20,000 bases of DNA from Symbiodinium natans. Taxonomy: Eukaryota; Sar; Dinophyceae; Suessiales; Symbiodiniaceae. Location: positions 1 to 20,000 of the forward strand of contig CAJNDS010002315.1 in NCBI GenBank assembly GCA_905221605.1, given 5' to 3'. Under the pieces are notes generated by a model that had not been told where the DNA came from, did no database searches, and saw nothing but the letters and a program-made list of their open reading frames with translations. Positions 1 through 12,100 of this stretch are shown here, in pieces (position 1 is the stretch's first letter; every line of letters begins with the position of its first letter). Position numbers and translations under genes: made by a program.

Positions 1-107
1 TTTTTAGAGTTTAGGGTTTACAGTTAGGGTTTCGGCTTCAGGGTTCAGGGTGTAGGGTTTAGGCCTTAGGCTTTAGGGTAAACCCTAAAGCCCTAAACCC
101 TGAACCC
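1..107. repeat. Telomere-like array with inverted junction
   Basis: Degenerate GGGTTTA units to 78, then CCCTAAA units; the junction ggtaaaccc is a head-to-head palindrome. It forms an intron of gene A or its upstream DNA. Confidence 0.85.
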
Positions 108-130
108 CCAAAAAGCCACCAACCTCACAG

Positions 131-175
131 GGCCTCGCTACTTGCAGGTGCCCATAGAGCCCCATAGAGCCCGAA
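131..175 (+). CDS. Gene A exon: RYLQVPIEP
   Basis: Follows acceptor cctcacag. The open frame reads PRYLQVPIEPHRAR, with two bases completing a codon from an exon outside the window. The donor is A|GCCCTAAG, a GC donor at the start of a C-rich array. It ends on one base, and the next exon starts with two. Confidence 0.5.
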
Positions 176-3100
176 GCCCTAAGCCCTAAGCCCTAAACCC
201 TACACCCTAAACCCCTAAACCCCTAAACCCCTAAAACCCTACACCCCAAGCCCTAAGCCCTAAGCCCTAAGCCCTAAGCCCTAAACCCTAAACCCTAAAC
301 CCTAAACCCCAATTGCCCCGCAGGTGGTGTGCTGAACGCCACGGTGGTGGGCCAGACCTGGTGGGCGGACCGGCTCATCAACAGCGGCCCGGGAGCCCGC
401 CGGGTTTAGGGTTTAGGGTTCAGGGTTTTGGGTTTTGGGTTTTGGGTTTTGGGTTTTTGGTTTTAAGGTTTTAAGGTTTTAAGGTTTTAAGGTTTTAAGG
501 TTTTAAGGTTTTAAGGTTTTAAGGTTTTAAGGTTTTAAGGTTTTAAGGTTTTAAGGTTTTAAGGTTTTAAGGTTTTAAGGTTTTAAGGTTTTAAGGTTTT
601 AAGGTTTTAAGGTTTTAAGGTTTTAAGGGTCTAAGGTTTTAAGGTTTTAAGGTTAGGGTTTAGGGTTTAGGGTTTATAGACATTGTATAGGGTTCAGGTG
701 CGGAGCTTTGGGCGGGTTTTGGGTATTTTTTTTTTGTGGGCGTGCTTTGGGGCCTCTTCATGCCTTTGAAGCCTTGTTTAGGGTTTAGGGTTTCGGGTTT
801 AGGGTAAGCAAAATTGAACATCGTTTAGGCCTTGTTTAACTAAATTGAACATTTGGCCTCCAGTTGATTTGTGTGGTGCCGGCTTGTTTAGACAAAGAAA
901 CTTGTAACTTCATAGTGAAGTCGCGTACAATTTCTATCTATCCTGGTCTGTTTAGGGTTTACGGCTAGTTGTGGGTTTATAGGGGTTTGGAGGGGGTTTG
1001 CAGGGGCTTTATAGGGGTTAGGGTCGATGGGGCTCAGGGTTATAGGAGGTTGATTGTGGGGCCGTAGGGGTTGTTCAGGGTTTGAGGGTTTGCGGGTCTA
1101 CGAGTTGTGGGTTTAGGGCTCTGCCGCGTTTAGGGATTTTGGAGATGTTGGGTTGGTGGAGGTAGGGCTCCAAGCTTCTGAAACCCTGGACCCTAGACCC
1201 TAGACCCTAGACCCTAAACCCTAAACCCTAAACCCTCAACCCTAAACCCTCAACCCTAAACACTAAACCCTAAACCCGAAACCCTATGCTGCACCAGGTG
1301 CTGCCTTCTCTCCCCCATTGGATGGCTGCGACTCTTCAACCCTGAGCATGCACCCAATACGACAAGGGTCGGAATGATGACTGATAGTATGTCCTTATGG
1401 TCCCCCAAAAAGATACTGTAATCATCCCCAAAAACCCTCTTCTAAATAATAAAGATACTACACTCTTCTGAATATTAAGGGCCCCTACCGTACTTTCAGG
1501 TCTTGCCTTCAAGATGGGCGAGTGGTTCGATTGGCACGCGCTGCGGCGGCAAAGTTTAGGGTTTGGGTCGACGTGTCGAGAGCTTAGGGGTTTTTGGCAA
1601 CCCTAGGTTGAGTGTTTAGGGTTCAGGGTTGCAATTTAGGTCAAGGGTGTTTCGTCCATAGAGGAAGTTCCCCTGCTGGCAATTATGCTTCGCTACGGCT
1701 CGGTGCGTCAAGTCGGCATAGCAATGAATTGCTGATTGGAGTGAGGGAGATTGATGATTGCGTGCAGGCGCACAGAGTTTGTAATCACAACGGAAAGATA
1801 GAGATTCAGTTGCATGGAACTTAATGGAGCCTCATTAGAGAAGATTCTTGGTGCCAAATCTTGGGTTTAGTCTTTTTAGACTCCAGGGTTTAGGCGTTTT
1901 GGGTTTGAGTTGTTTGTGCACCAGCCTTGACAGTTGCAGGGTCCAGGGCTTAGGGTTTAGTTAGGCTCTTCGGGTTCAGGGTTTAGGGTTTAGTTCGGAT
2001 ATTTGGGTGGGTTTAGGGTATAATTAGGGGTTTGGGTTGGATGTTCTCCCTTATGCTAACAGTCTTGAATGGGGATTATAATTGGGGGGGGGGGGGTACT
2101 ATAATCTGTATTCAGGACTGTTAGTATAACGGTGAACATCCCAAAGTTTAGGGCTTAGGGGTTTATGGTTTTTGGTGCTTGGGTTCTGAGGGTGTTTTAT
2201 GTTTAGGGTCTGTTTAGGGTTTGGGTTTCAGGGTTTTGGGTTTAGGGTTGTTAGGCCAAAAACTTGGGAGATCTTGGGGTCGCTTTGCCCAAAAACACCC
2301 CTCGATGTCCTGAGGCCCCTCACGGGCCGTGGCAAAAGGATGTTGCGAGAGCGGGTTGGGGTTCGGTTCTCGAGTTTTGGATGTAGGGCCGAAAACCTAA
2401 AAGCCCTAAAAGCCCTACTAAAAGCCCTACTAAAAGCCCTAAAAGCCCTAAAAACCCCTAAAAACCCTAACAACCCTAAAAACCCTAAACCCCATACGTC
2501 CTTCAAGCCGCCAAAGCCCCGGTCTGGCTGAGGAGATGAAGCCTCCGGCTCTCTGAGTGGATCGCAGCTTCAAGCGGGGCCTTTGGTTCTTTGGGGCTAC
2601 ACGAAAGGTTTAGGGTTTAGGGTTTAGGGTTTAGGCTTTTGGGTTTAGGGTTGTAGGGTTTAGGGCTTGGGATTCTACGGGTTGTGAGGGTGTAGGGTAC
2701 TAAGGGTTTGGGGTTTGGGGCTACAAAAGCCTTACAGGGTTTAGGCTTGCAGAGCCTAAAACCCTAAACCCTAAACCCAAACCCCAATCCCTAATTAGAA
2801 CGGCAGGATTTGGTGCCACAGGGGCCCCGCTTGCAAGCGCCGTTCTTGCGCTGACGCGCGGTACGGTCGAGCGTCGAAGAGACCCTGGGGACCGTGAGCC
2901 CACTCAACTTCGGTGGTTGAGGGCTTAGGCCCCTGAACCCCTGAACCCTGAACCGTGAACCCTGAACCCTGAACCCTGAACCCTGAACCCTGAACCCTGA
3001 ACCCTGAACCCCAAACCCCAAACCCCAAACCCCAAACCCCAAACCCCAAACCCCAAACCCTGAACCCTAAACTGTTTCTGCTTGGGGCCTCTTCCTTGGA

Positions 3101-6100
3101 CCGCTCTCTCCCCCCCTCCCCTGCTCCCCACGAGCTTTGACGCAGGAGACGCTTCAAAAGGTGGATGTGGCGGTTAGGGTTTAGGGTTTAGTGTTTAGGG
3201 TTTAGGGTTTAGGGTTTAGGGTTCAGGGGTGTTGAATTTCGAAGACTTGTACAACAGGGAACCCTTAGAAGGAGGAAGATGTGCCCAAAAAGGCTGCTAT
3301 TGTGGGGTCTGTCAGGGATTCAGGGAGGGGTCGTTTCACGGTGACGCTCTTAGGCTAGATTTGAGAGCCGGACGGTGTACTAGCCAGGGAATATTGGGGG
3401 AACTTGGGCCCCTCTCCCTTCAGGATGCTGCAATCCGAGCTCGTAGGGTTTAGGGTTTAGGGTTTAGGGCTTAGGGCTTAGGGCTTAGGGGGCTTAGGGT
3501 TTAGTTCAGTTCCTTGGTTCAGCGACACAAGGCGTAGCCGCTACGAGACCAGACAAGATAAGCCTCTCGAGGGCGCTTGCAGTCATGTTGGAAGAATCGG
3601 GTTTGGGGTTTGCAGGGTAAATCCTAGACCCTAGACCCTAGACTCTAACCCCTAAACCCTAAACCCTAAAACCCCCCTAGGAGGGCATCACGCACATTCT
3701 CTTTTGGACTTCGGGGGGCCTTTGGGTCCTCCTTGTGGGCCCTTGAAAGACCGTTTTTTCCCTAAGGAGCTCTCAACCCTAAACCCTAAACCCCAAACCC
3801 CAAACCCAAACCCCAAACCCCAAACCCGAAACCCGGAGGGTTGGATCCAGAGAGCCCGGTGCTGCTATGAGGGGCTCAAGCTCCCGCGAAAACCCCAGTT
3901 TAGGGTTTAGGGTTTAGGGTTCAGGGTTTAGGGTTTAGGGTTTAGGGTTTAGGGCTCAGGGTTCAGGGTTCAGGGTTGAACTGCCCTAAGTTGGGGTTCT
4001 CCTCAAGGACCTGCGTAGCTGCTGAGTTCCCTGTCATCAACTCTGAGGCACGGAGCCTTCTGAGGAGCGCAGAGCGGCCGAAGAAGAGCCTGCCACGCCA
4101 TCTCGAGGTTGTTGGGTTTAGGGTTTAGGGTTTAGGGTTTAGGGTTTAGGGTTTAGGGTTTAGGGTTTAGGGTTTAGGGTAAACCCGAAAACCTAAACCC
4201 CAACAAGCCCTCAACAGCCCGAGCCATTCCTTTGTGGACGCGCTGGGGGGCATGCCGCCCAAACGCAGCCACTCGGGCGCCAAGTGCGTTCTGGGAGCTC
4301 TCAGGGTTTAGGGTTCTGAGCGTAGGATTTTGGGGTTAGGTTTTCTGGGTGTTTGTGACTGGGAAGATGCAGTACACAGCAGGACATCTACAATCCTGGG
4401 CCCTACCTTGGGGCCTCCCCCTCAACCCTCAACCCCAAACCCTAAACCCTAAACCCTAAACCCTAAACCCTAATCCCTAAACCCTAAACCCTAAACCCCA
4501 AACCCTCAACCCCTAACCCCAAGCCCTACACCCTGAACCCCGAACCTCTTTTGGGTTCGAAGTTCGACGCCAACTCACAGGTTCTGGGTTTAGGGTTTAG
4601 GGTTTAGGGTTTTGGGGTTTAGGGTTTAGGGTTTAGGGTTTAGGGTTCAGGGTTCAGGGTTTGAAGTTTAGGGTGAAGGGTTTAGGGTTTTGGGGTTTAG
4701 GGTTTAGGGTCGAGGGGTGTGGAGTTTTGGGTTGAGGGTTTGGGGGGTGAGTGTTAATGTCCCTGCTTTCTTTGCATGGGAGCTAGATACGTATGTCCTC
4801 TAGCGCACGACTCTCAAATCCTAGGCCGCAAGCCCTGACTGCTCAACCCAGATGCTGATCGCCCTGAACAGTCATCCCCTAAACCTAGTCAAACCCTGAA
4901 CCGAAAACTTAAAAGCCCTAAAACCCTAAACCCTCTAAAAGCCCTGAGGCCCAAAACCCACAAAATCCTGAAGCCCTACAGGCCCACAGCCCTAAAACCC
5001 AAAGCCCTACAGGCCCACAGCCCTAAACCCTAGACCCCGCTAGTCTTGGAGCAACTGAGGGCACAAAGCAGATCATTGGCGACGACCGTTTCGTGTCGGA
5101 GTTCATCACTGTGGACAATAAGACCTTGCCCATCTGGGGGTTAGGGTGCTCCAGCAGAGCAGCGAGGGAGAACCACAGCCGCTGACGAGAACCCCTTTGT
5201 CGTGAACACCAAGGAAGCCATCTGCCCAGAGGCCGACATGGCCAGTTTTGAGATTGCCTTCGCCGCTTCGCTGAGCGACGACGACACTAGCATTGAGCAG
5301 TTCTTGTTCGACTTGGGCAAGGAAGGAATCCATGAAATGCGTGTGGACTTGAAGCCCAAAACTCGAAACCCCAAACCCGAAACTCCAAACCCGAACCCCC
5401 CCCCCCCCCCGCCCAGATCCCGAAACTCCAAACCCTAAACCCTAAACCCTAAACCCTAAACCCTAAACCCTAAAACCCTAAACCCTAAACCTAAACCCTA
5501 AACCCTACCCTAAACCCTAAAACCCTTAACCCTAAACCCTAAACCCTAAACCCTAAACCCTAAACCCTAAACCCTAAACCCTAAACCCTAAACCCTAAAC
5601 CCTAAACCCTAAACCCTAAACCCTAAACCGCGAACCGGGATGAGCCTGAGGCCCCTCCCATCCACCCGCCAAGGCGTCGGGGGAGGCAGGAGGGGGAAAG
5701 ACTTCAATGGGAGCCCTCAGGGTTCAGGATTTAGGGTTTAGGGTTTAGGGTTTAGGGTTTAGGGTGTAGGGTTTAGGGTTTCGGGGGCTTTGTTCTTGGG
5801 GTTTAGGATGATTTAGGGTTGAGCTCATTCTTTAAGGTTGGTTTGGGGTCTTCAACCCTTCAATCCTTCAGCCCTTCAGCCACAAACTCACAAGCCCTTC
5901 TCACATTCAACCTGAACCCTCAGCCCTCCAACCTTAATCGAAACCTCAGACATTCCTGGAGCCAGCCCAACTATAAATCCGAAGCCCTAAAGTCGTAAAG
6001 CCCCTAATCCTTAAAACCCTAGACCCTAAAACCCTAAAACCCTGTTTAAAACCCCAACACCCTGAAACCCTAAAACACTGAAACCCCAAAAGCCCTAACA

Positions 6101-9100
6101 CCCTAAAACCCCAAACCCTTAACCCCCAAGACTCAAAGAAAAACCTAAAACCCTAAAACCCTAAAACCCTAAAGCCCAAAAAACCCAAAACCCTAAAACC
6201 GTAAAACCCTAAAACCCTAAACCAATGAAACTCTTACCCTGAACCCTAAACCCTAAACGCTAAACCCTAAACCCTAAAAGCTCAAAAGCCCGAACCCTCA
6301 AACCCCGGAGGCCAAGGCCAAGGCCAAGGCCACGGCCGCCGGCAGCGCCGTCGATGCCGCCCGTGTGCTGCGGGTCGAGGCCGGAAGTCGGGCTTGGAAA
6401 TGGTTCCAAAGAACCCCGAAACCCTAAACCCTAAACCCTAACTCCTGCCATGCTCAGGCTGAGGGTTTCGGGTAGACGACTCTTGCCGGCCCACTGTAAA
6501 AAATCGCCTGGAGCCCTGAAAGGTTTTGGGTTTGGGGTTCAGAGCTTACTCGGTTCTTGATAGCGTTCCTTTATGGCTTAGGGTTCATGGAGTTAAGGGG
6601 TTCTTGTTAGGGAGCGTAAATTAGTTTTCCAAATGGAGGGCACTATCTTATGTGCTGCATATATATATATATATATAAATAGCCCGGTTCTGCAAATTCT
6701 TTTGAGTTCCTTAGTAAAAACCCAGTACTGGTGTTGTTTGTAGGGATCAGGGAGTTAGGTTCGCTCTGTTGCCCCTTAAAGGGTCAGATGGGAAGCCCTG
6801 CACCCCTCAAACAATCTTCAGCAACCATTGTTTCCAAGCGCCAGGGGGCGACGTTCGAGCGCGTGTGCCGCGGCTTAAGATTTTTGGTGCAGGATTTGGG
6901 GTTCAGAGGTCTGGGTTTAGGGTGTAGGGGTTTAGGGTTTAGGGTTTAGGTTTAGGGGTTTCGAGGCTAGAGAGCTCAGGTTGAGGGAGTAGTTTCCTAA
7001 GCCCGAAATCCTAAGCCCCAAGAACCCTACTTACACCCTCAAGGCGTAAGCCCTAAACCCCTTAAACCTAAACCCTAAATCCTAAACCCTAAACCCCTTA
7101 AACCAAGCCAAGGGCTCAGCTTCCTTGATAAAACACCTCAACACCCTCAATGACTACCTAAGTCCTCCGATCCTCCAAGTCGGGCCTAGGGCATAGGGCT
7201 TGAGCTTTTTTATGAGTAAAGCAGCACTCTCAACTTCTCCAAGCTACGCGTAGTAAACTGAGACCCTAAGTCCTACTTCACAGATACCCATGAACCTTCA
7301 AGTGGGGAACGCCTAAGCGCCTGGACCCTTTCAGGAGCCTACTTCGGGGGTTTAGGGTTTAGGGTTTAGGGTTTCAGGTTTAGGGTTTAGGGTTTAGGGT
7401 CTAGGGTCTAGGCCTAGGGTCTTAAGGTTTAGGGTTAGGGGTTCGGGTTTGGGGTTTAGGGTTTTTTGGGCTTTAGGTTTGCGGTTTAGGGTTTCGCGTG
7501 TCAGGGCTTTCGGGTGCTACACAGTAGAATGACCCCAACTGGGGTCCCCTTTAGGGCACTTGTAGCTCGACTTTGTAGCTACCTTCTTAGTTTCCCGATC
7601 CTCCAAGTAAGCCCGAATCCCCTAACCCGAAGCCCTAAACCCTAAACCCTAGCCCGAACCCTAAATCCCAAACCCTAAACCCTAAACCCTAAACCCTAAA
7701 CCCTAAACCCTAAACCCTAAACCCTAAACCCTAAACCCTAAACCCTAAACCCTAGACCCTAAACCCTAAACCCTAAACCCTAAACCCTAAACCCTAAACC
7801 CTAAACCCTAAATTTAAGAGCCTCCGGCTCAAGCCGCCGACCCCGCTGGAGCATAGTTGAGACCCGCTCGCATGGAAGATCATCCCCGGCAGAGTTCTGT
7901 GAATCGTTTGGGGGGGGTAGGGGGTAGCACCAGGACAAGCTCAAGCCAAAAAGACAGGTGGGTGGGGGTGGGGGGGGGAGGGGGGGGGGGTGGGGGGGTA
8001 GGGGGGTGGTGGGTGGGGGTGTGGGGTTGGGGTTTGGGGGGGGGTTGGGTTTTGGGGGGGGGGGGGGGGGGGGGGGTTGGGGGGGGGGTGGTTGGGGGGG
8101 GGGTGGGGGTTGGGCGGGGGTGGGGGGGGGGGGGGGTGTGGGGGGGGGGGGGGGGGGGGGGGTGGGGGGGGAGGGGGGGCGGGGCAAAGTGGAGGTCCGA
8201 AAAAACGCTGATTTTTGCCTGAGGGGCGGCCCCTACCCCCTGTCCGTGCGGAACCCCCGGTTAACGCTGTGGGGGCGGGTGGCGCGGGGGGTCCTCCACG
8301 AAAAAATTGTGCAAACCGATCCCCCCCACCCCCCCCCCTCCCCCCCCGCGTTTTGGTTGGGTAAGGAGGGAAAGAGGGAGGTTTCACCTCCTTTTCCCAT
8401 CCAACACGCCGCCAGGGTCGGCGGACCAAAAGCCCTTAACCCTTAACCCTAAACCCTGAACCCCAAACCCCAAACCCTACTTGTTTCAAGCCTTCATGAA
8501 GCGCAGGCGCCAGGAGCTCGAGGGCGTCGCTTGGGCCAAGAGCCTTGGCCCCGCTGGCGGCATTGGTGTTGAGGGTTTAAGCGTTTCTCACCCTAAACCC
8601 TAAACCCTGAACCCCTAAACCCCTAAACCCCTAAACCCCTAAACCCCTACCCCTAACCCCTAAACCCCTAAACCCCTAAACCCCTAAACCCCTAAACCCC
8701 TAAACCCCTAAACCCCTAAACCCCTAAACCCCTAAACCCCTAAACCCTAAACCCTAAACCCTAAACCCTAACCCTAGACCGTAGACCCTAGACCCTAGAC
8801 CCTAAACCCTAAACCCCAAACCCTAAACACCGTAAGAAAAAAGTAGTACGGATCCCAATATGATTGAAGGACTTTCCCGTAGCTACGGGATGTTGGGGTC
8901 TCTGAGGTTCTTGTTTTTAGGCTTGGGGTACAGGGTTTAAGGTTTAGGGTTTAGGGTTTAGGGTTTAGGGTTTAGGGTTTAGGGTTAGGGTTTAGGGTTT
9001 AGGGTTTAGGATTTCGGTGTTTGCTTTTCAGTGTGTGGGGGTTATGGCTATGGGGTCAAGGGTTCAGGGTTTGGTTCCGGAGTTTGGGTTTGTTTGGGTT

Positions 9101-12100
9101 TATGGGTTCAGGTTTAGGGTTTTCAGCGTTCTTCGTTTCGTGGTTTGGGATTCGGGGTGTCGGGTTTTAGAGCTTGGGGTTTGGGGTCTGGGGTTTCAGG
9201 GATCAGGGCTCAGGGTTTAGGGTTCGGGTTTTCGGTTTTTGGTGACGATGTCCTTGGTGTTGTTTGATATCCCCCTTCCCCCCTGAAGGGTGCACAGTTC
9301 AGCATACGGGGTTTGGACAAAAAGGCTTTGAGGTTTACTGTTCTGAATGCTGGCTAAGGTGGTTTTAATCTTTTTGAGGGGCGTGAAGGCGGTGTCTTAG
9401 GGGGGGCGTTGCGTCGTTTTTGGGGCTCCCGAACCCCGGGCAGTTCCTTGCTTGGGTTTAGGCTTACGGTTGCTTGGGGTGATGATTCAGAGAAGTAAAA
9501 AGGATTCCTGCGGCCTCCCAGTCTGGACCTTGTCCGGTTTAGGGTTTAGGGTTTGCGGTCTAGCCTGGAGGCAGCAGGTCGAGCGAAGCAAGCAAAGCAA
9601 GAGAATCACACCTCCCGCCTGCTTCTCCCGCTTGATTATCCAGCAGAGATTCCCTTTTTGTTCCTGGACCATGGGGGAACTTAGGAAAGAGCTCCCCCAA
9701 ACCCCAAACCCTAAACCCTAAACCCCAAACTCCAAACCCCAAACCCCAAACCCTAAACCCTAAACCCTAAACCCTGAACCCTAAACCCCAAACCCTACAC
9801 TCTAAACCCTAAACCCCTAAGCCCCCAAACCCCTAGAGCCCGTAAGGCTTCCCGCGCACCTACCTGGAGCGGGGCGCCGAGATTGCCGCCACCGAAGAGC
9901 GCGCCATTACCTTGAAGCAGCTGCAGGATGTGGGGGTTAGGGGTTAGGGTTTGGGATGATGACGATGATGATGATGATTATCATTAATTTGTTATTTTTT
10001 AGAATCATTATGTTTTTTTACGGGAATTAGGGCTTGTTTATATGCCTTTCCAGTAAGAGCGTGTAAAAGCAGTAATGTTTCTGCTTGCTGTTTTGCTTTT
10101 TTAAAGATCGGATTAGGGTTTAGAGCTTTGGGGTTGTTGAGGGTTCAGTTGTTGTGGTCGCCAGGTGCCCAATACCCCCTTTATTAACCCCAAACCCAAA
10201 ACCCAAAACCCAAGACCCAAGACCCTCAACCCCAAACCCAAACCCCAAACCCCAAACCCTAAACCCTCAACCCTAAACCCTAAACCCCAAACCCTAAACC
10301 CTAAACCCTACATCCATAAATTCTCATGTAAGGCCTCTTCCTTATTAATGAAGAGGTTTACGCACTCCCGGGTACCAGCAGACCCCCAGGAGCTGGCAGG
10401 GCACGTCCAGGAGGCAATTGGGGTTGAGGGTTTAGGGTTTAGGGTTTAGGCTTTAGGGTTTAGGGTTTAGGGTTTGGGAGGGTTGAGGGTTTAGGGTTTA
10501 GGGTTGAGGCTTGAGGGTTTAAGAGTTTAGGGTTGAGGGTTTAGGGTTGAGGGTGCTTCCGGTGTTAGATGCCATGAAACTTCGGGCTTGGGGTTTCGGG
10601 AGTTTGGGGGCCGGTAGTTTGAGCGCATTTTTGCTTGGTTTCCGGGCCTACCCCCCCACCAAACAGAAACTTGAGCCCTGAAGCCCTAAAGCCCTAAAGC
10701 CCTAAAGCCCTAAAGCCCTAAAGCCCTAAAGCCCTAAAGCCCTAAAGCCCTAAAGCCCTAAACCCTAAACCCTAAACCTTAAACCCCAAACCCCAAATCT
10801 CCAAAGCCTTGCATTAGGCCCAAATTTAAACCCCGAACCCATAAGTTCCTGAATCCTGAGCCCTAGCTAGTACCTTAAGCACTTGAACTCTTTAAGCCTT
10901 GTGAGCCCGTTAAGCCCTTTAAGCCCGTTAAGCCCTTTAAGCCCTTTAAGCCCTTTGAGCCCTTTAAGCCCTTTAAGCCCTTTGAGCCCTTTAAGCCCTC
11001 AAAGCCTCAAAGCCCTCAAAAGTTATCAACCCTTGATCCTTTCAGCCCTTTCGGGTTGAGGGTCCAGGGTTTAGGGTTTCGGGTTTAGGGTTTGGGGTTC
11101 GAGTTTAGGGTTTAGGGCTAGGCCTAAACCCTAAAGCCTAACCGGTTTCCCTTTGCCGGACAAGGCTTTTCCTCACAGGCCTTGCCAGCGTGGGTTTCCG
11201 ATCTTTAGGCGGTCGGTTTTTCTGGGTCGGAGGGGCTTTGGTTTGAGGGTTTTAATTGTTTAGGAGTTTTGGGAGTAGGGTTGTAGGGTTTTCGAGTCCA
11301 AGGCTTTTAGGGGCTAGGGCTTTTGGAAGAAGGGGTTTACGGATTGAGGTGTGCGGGTCGAGTGTGGAGTGTAGGGAATGCAGGGTCTTTGTGTCTCTAT
11401 GTAAACCCTAAACCCTAAACCCTAAACCCTAAACCCTAAACCCTAAACCCTAAACCCTAAACCCTAAACCCTAAACCCTAAACCCTAAACCCTAAATTAG
11501 GCTGCTTCAACCTGGGGGTTTAGCTTTTTTGGGGCTCAGGGCTTCTTGGGGTGTTGGACTCAGGCTAGGTGGCTTTACGTTGATGTGTCAAAATTGGTGT
11601 CTTGGTGCTCGAAACCTTTGAGCCCCTAAGCCGGAAACTTGAATCCCAACACCCTCAAGCCACTGGGCTCTGAAGCTGTAGATTAGCCGGGTGCGGCCCC
11701 TAAGAGGGGGGGGGGTGGCCTAAGGGCTTTAGAGTTTAGGAACCCCAAACGCCTCAGTGCTCGTTGAGCTTCCCCTAAAGTTTCTACCTTCCCCCAAACG
11801 CCCCAAAATCCCGTAGGGGTTTGTACAGTCTCGGACGAGCTTTGACGCCGCAGGTCTTCTCGAGGCGGGGGTATAGGCCTGCACTTTGACTTGACAGGCG
11901 GTTTAGCGCGGCAGGTCAAAGAGTTGCTGCAACACACCGAACCGCTTCTGACGAAAGGGCTGAGACTACTTGTTGATGAAGTTCGACAAAGTCCACGACC
12001 ACCGCCGCACCAGCAACAAAGCGAGCTCTCGCATCGACACCGGCTTGCAGGCAATGCGGAGAGATCGCAAAGGCCTCTTCGTGGCCGCACATGCATGAGC

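Noticed and set aside
1612-1824. 70-aa + strand open frame
   Set aside because: Starts inside telomere-like repeat; only 1662-1702, in a different frame, fits as an exon.
2791-3157. Minus-strand frames with GFRVQGSGFRVQGS
   Set aside because: Translation of CCCTGAA/CCCCAAA arrays.
7826-7833. GGCTCAAG, the last bases of the dinoflagellate spliced leader
   Set aside because: Only 8 nt, and explained by the hairpin GAGCC-TCC-GGCTC of the repeat element; the rest of the leader is absent here and at the second copy.
7801-8446. Proline- or glycine-rich proteins on both strands
   Set aside because: Read-through of the poly-G tract of a repeat element; composition only.
11683-12096. 137-aa minus-strand open frame
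   Set aside because: Antisense to the well-supported exons 11854-11900 and 11965-12080; it also crosses an intron.
11854-12098. Frameshifted pseudogene (RQVKELLQHTE frame into YLLMKFDKV frame)
   Set aside because: A 64-nt intron with GTTTAG donor and AG acceptor at 11901-11964 restores the frame without any mutation.
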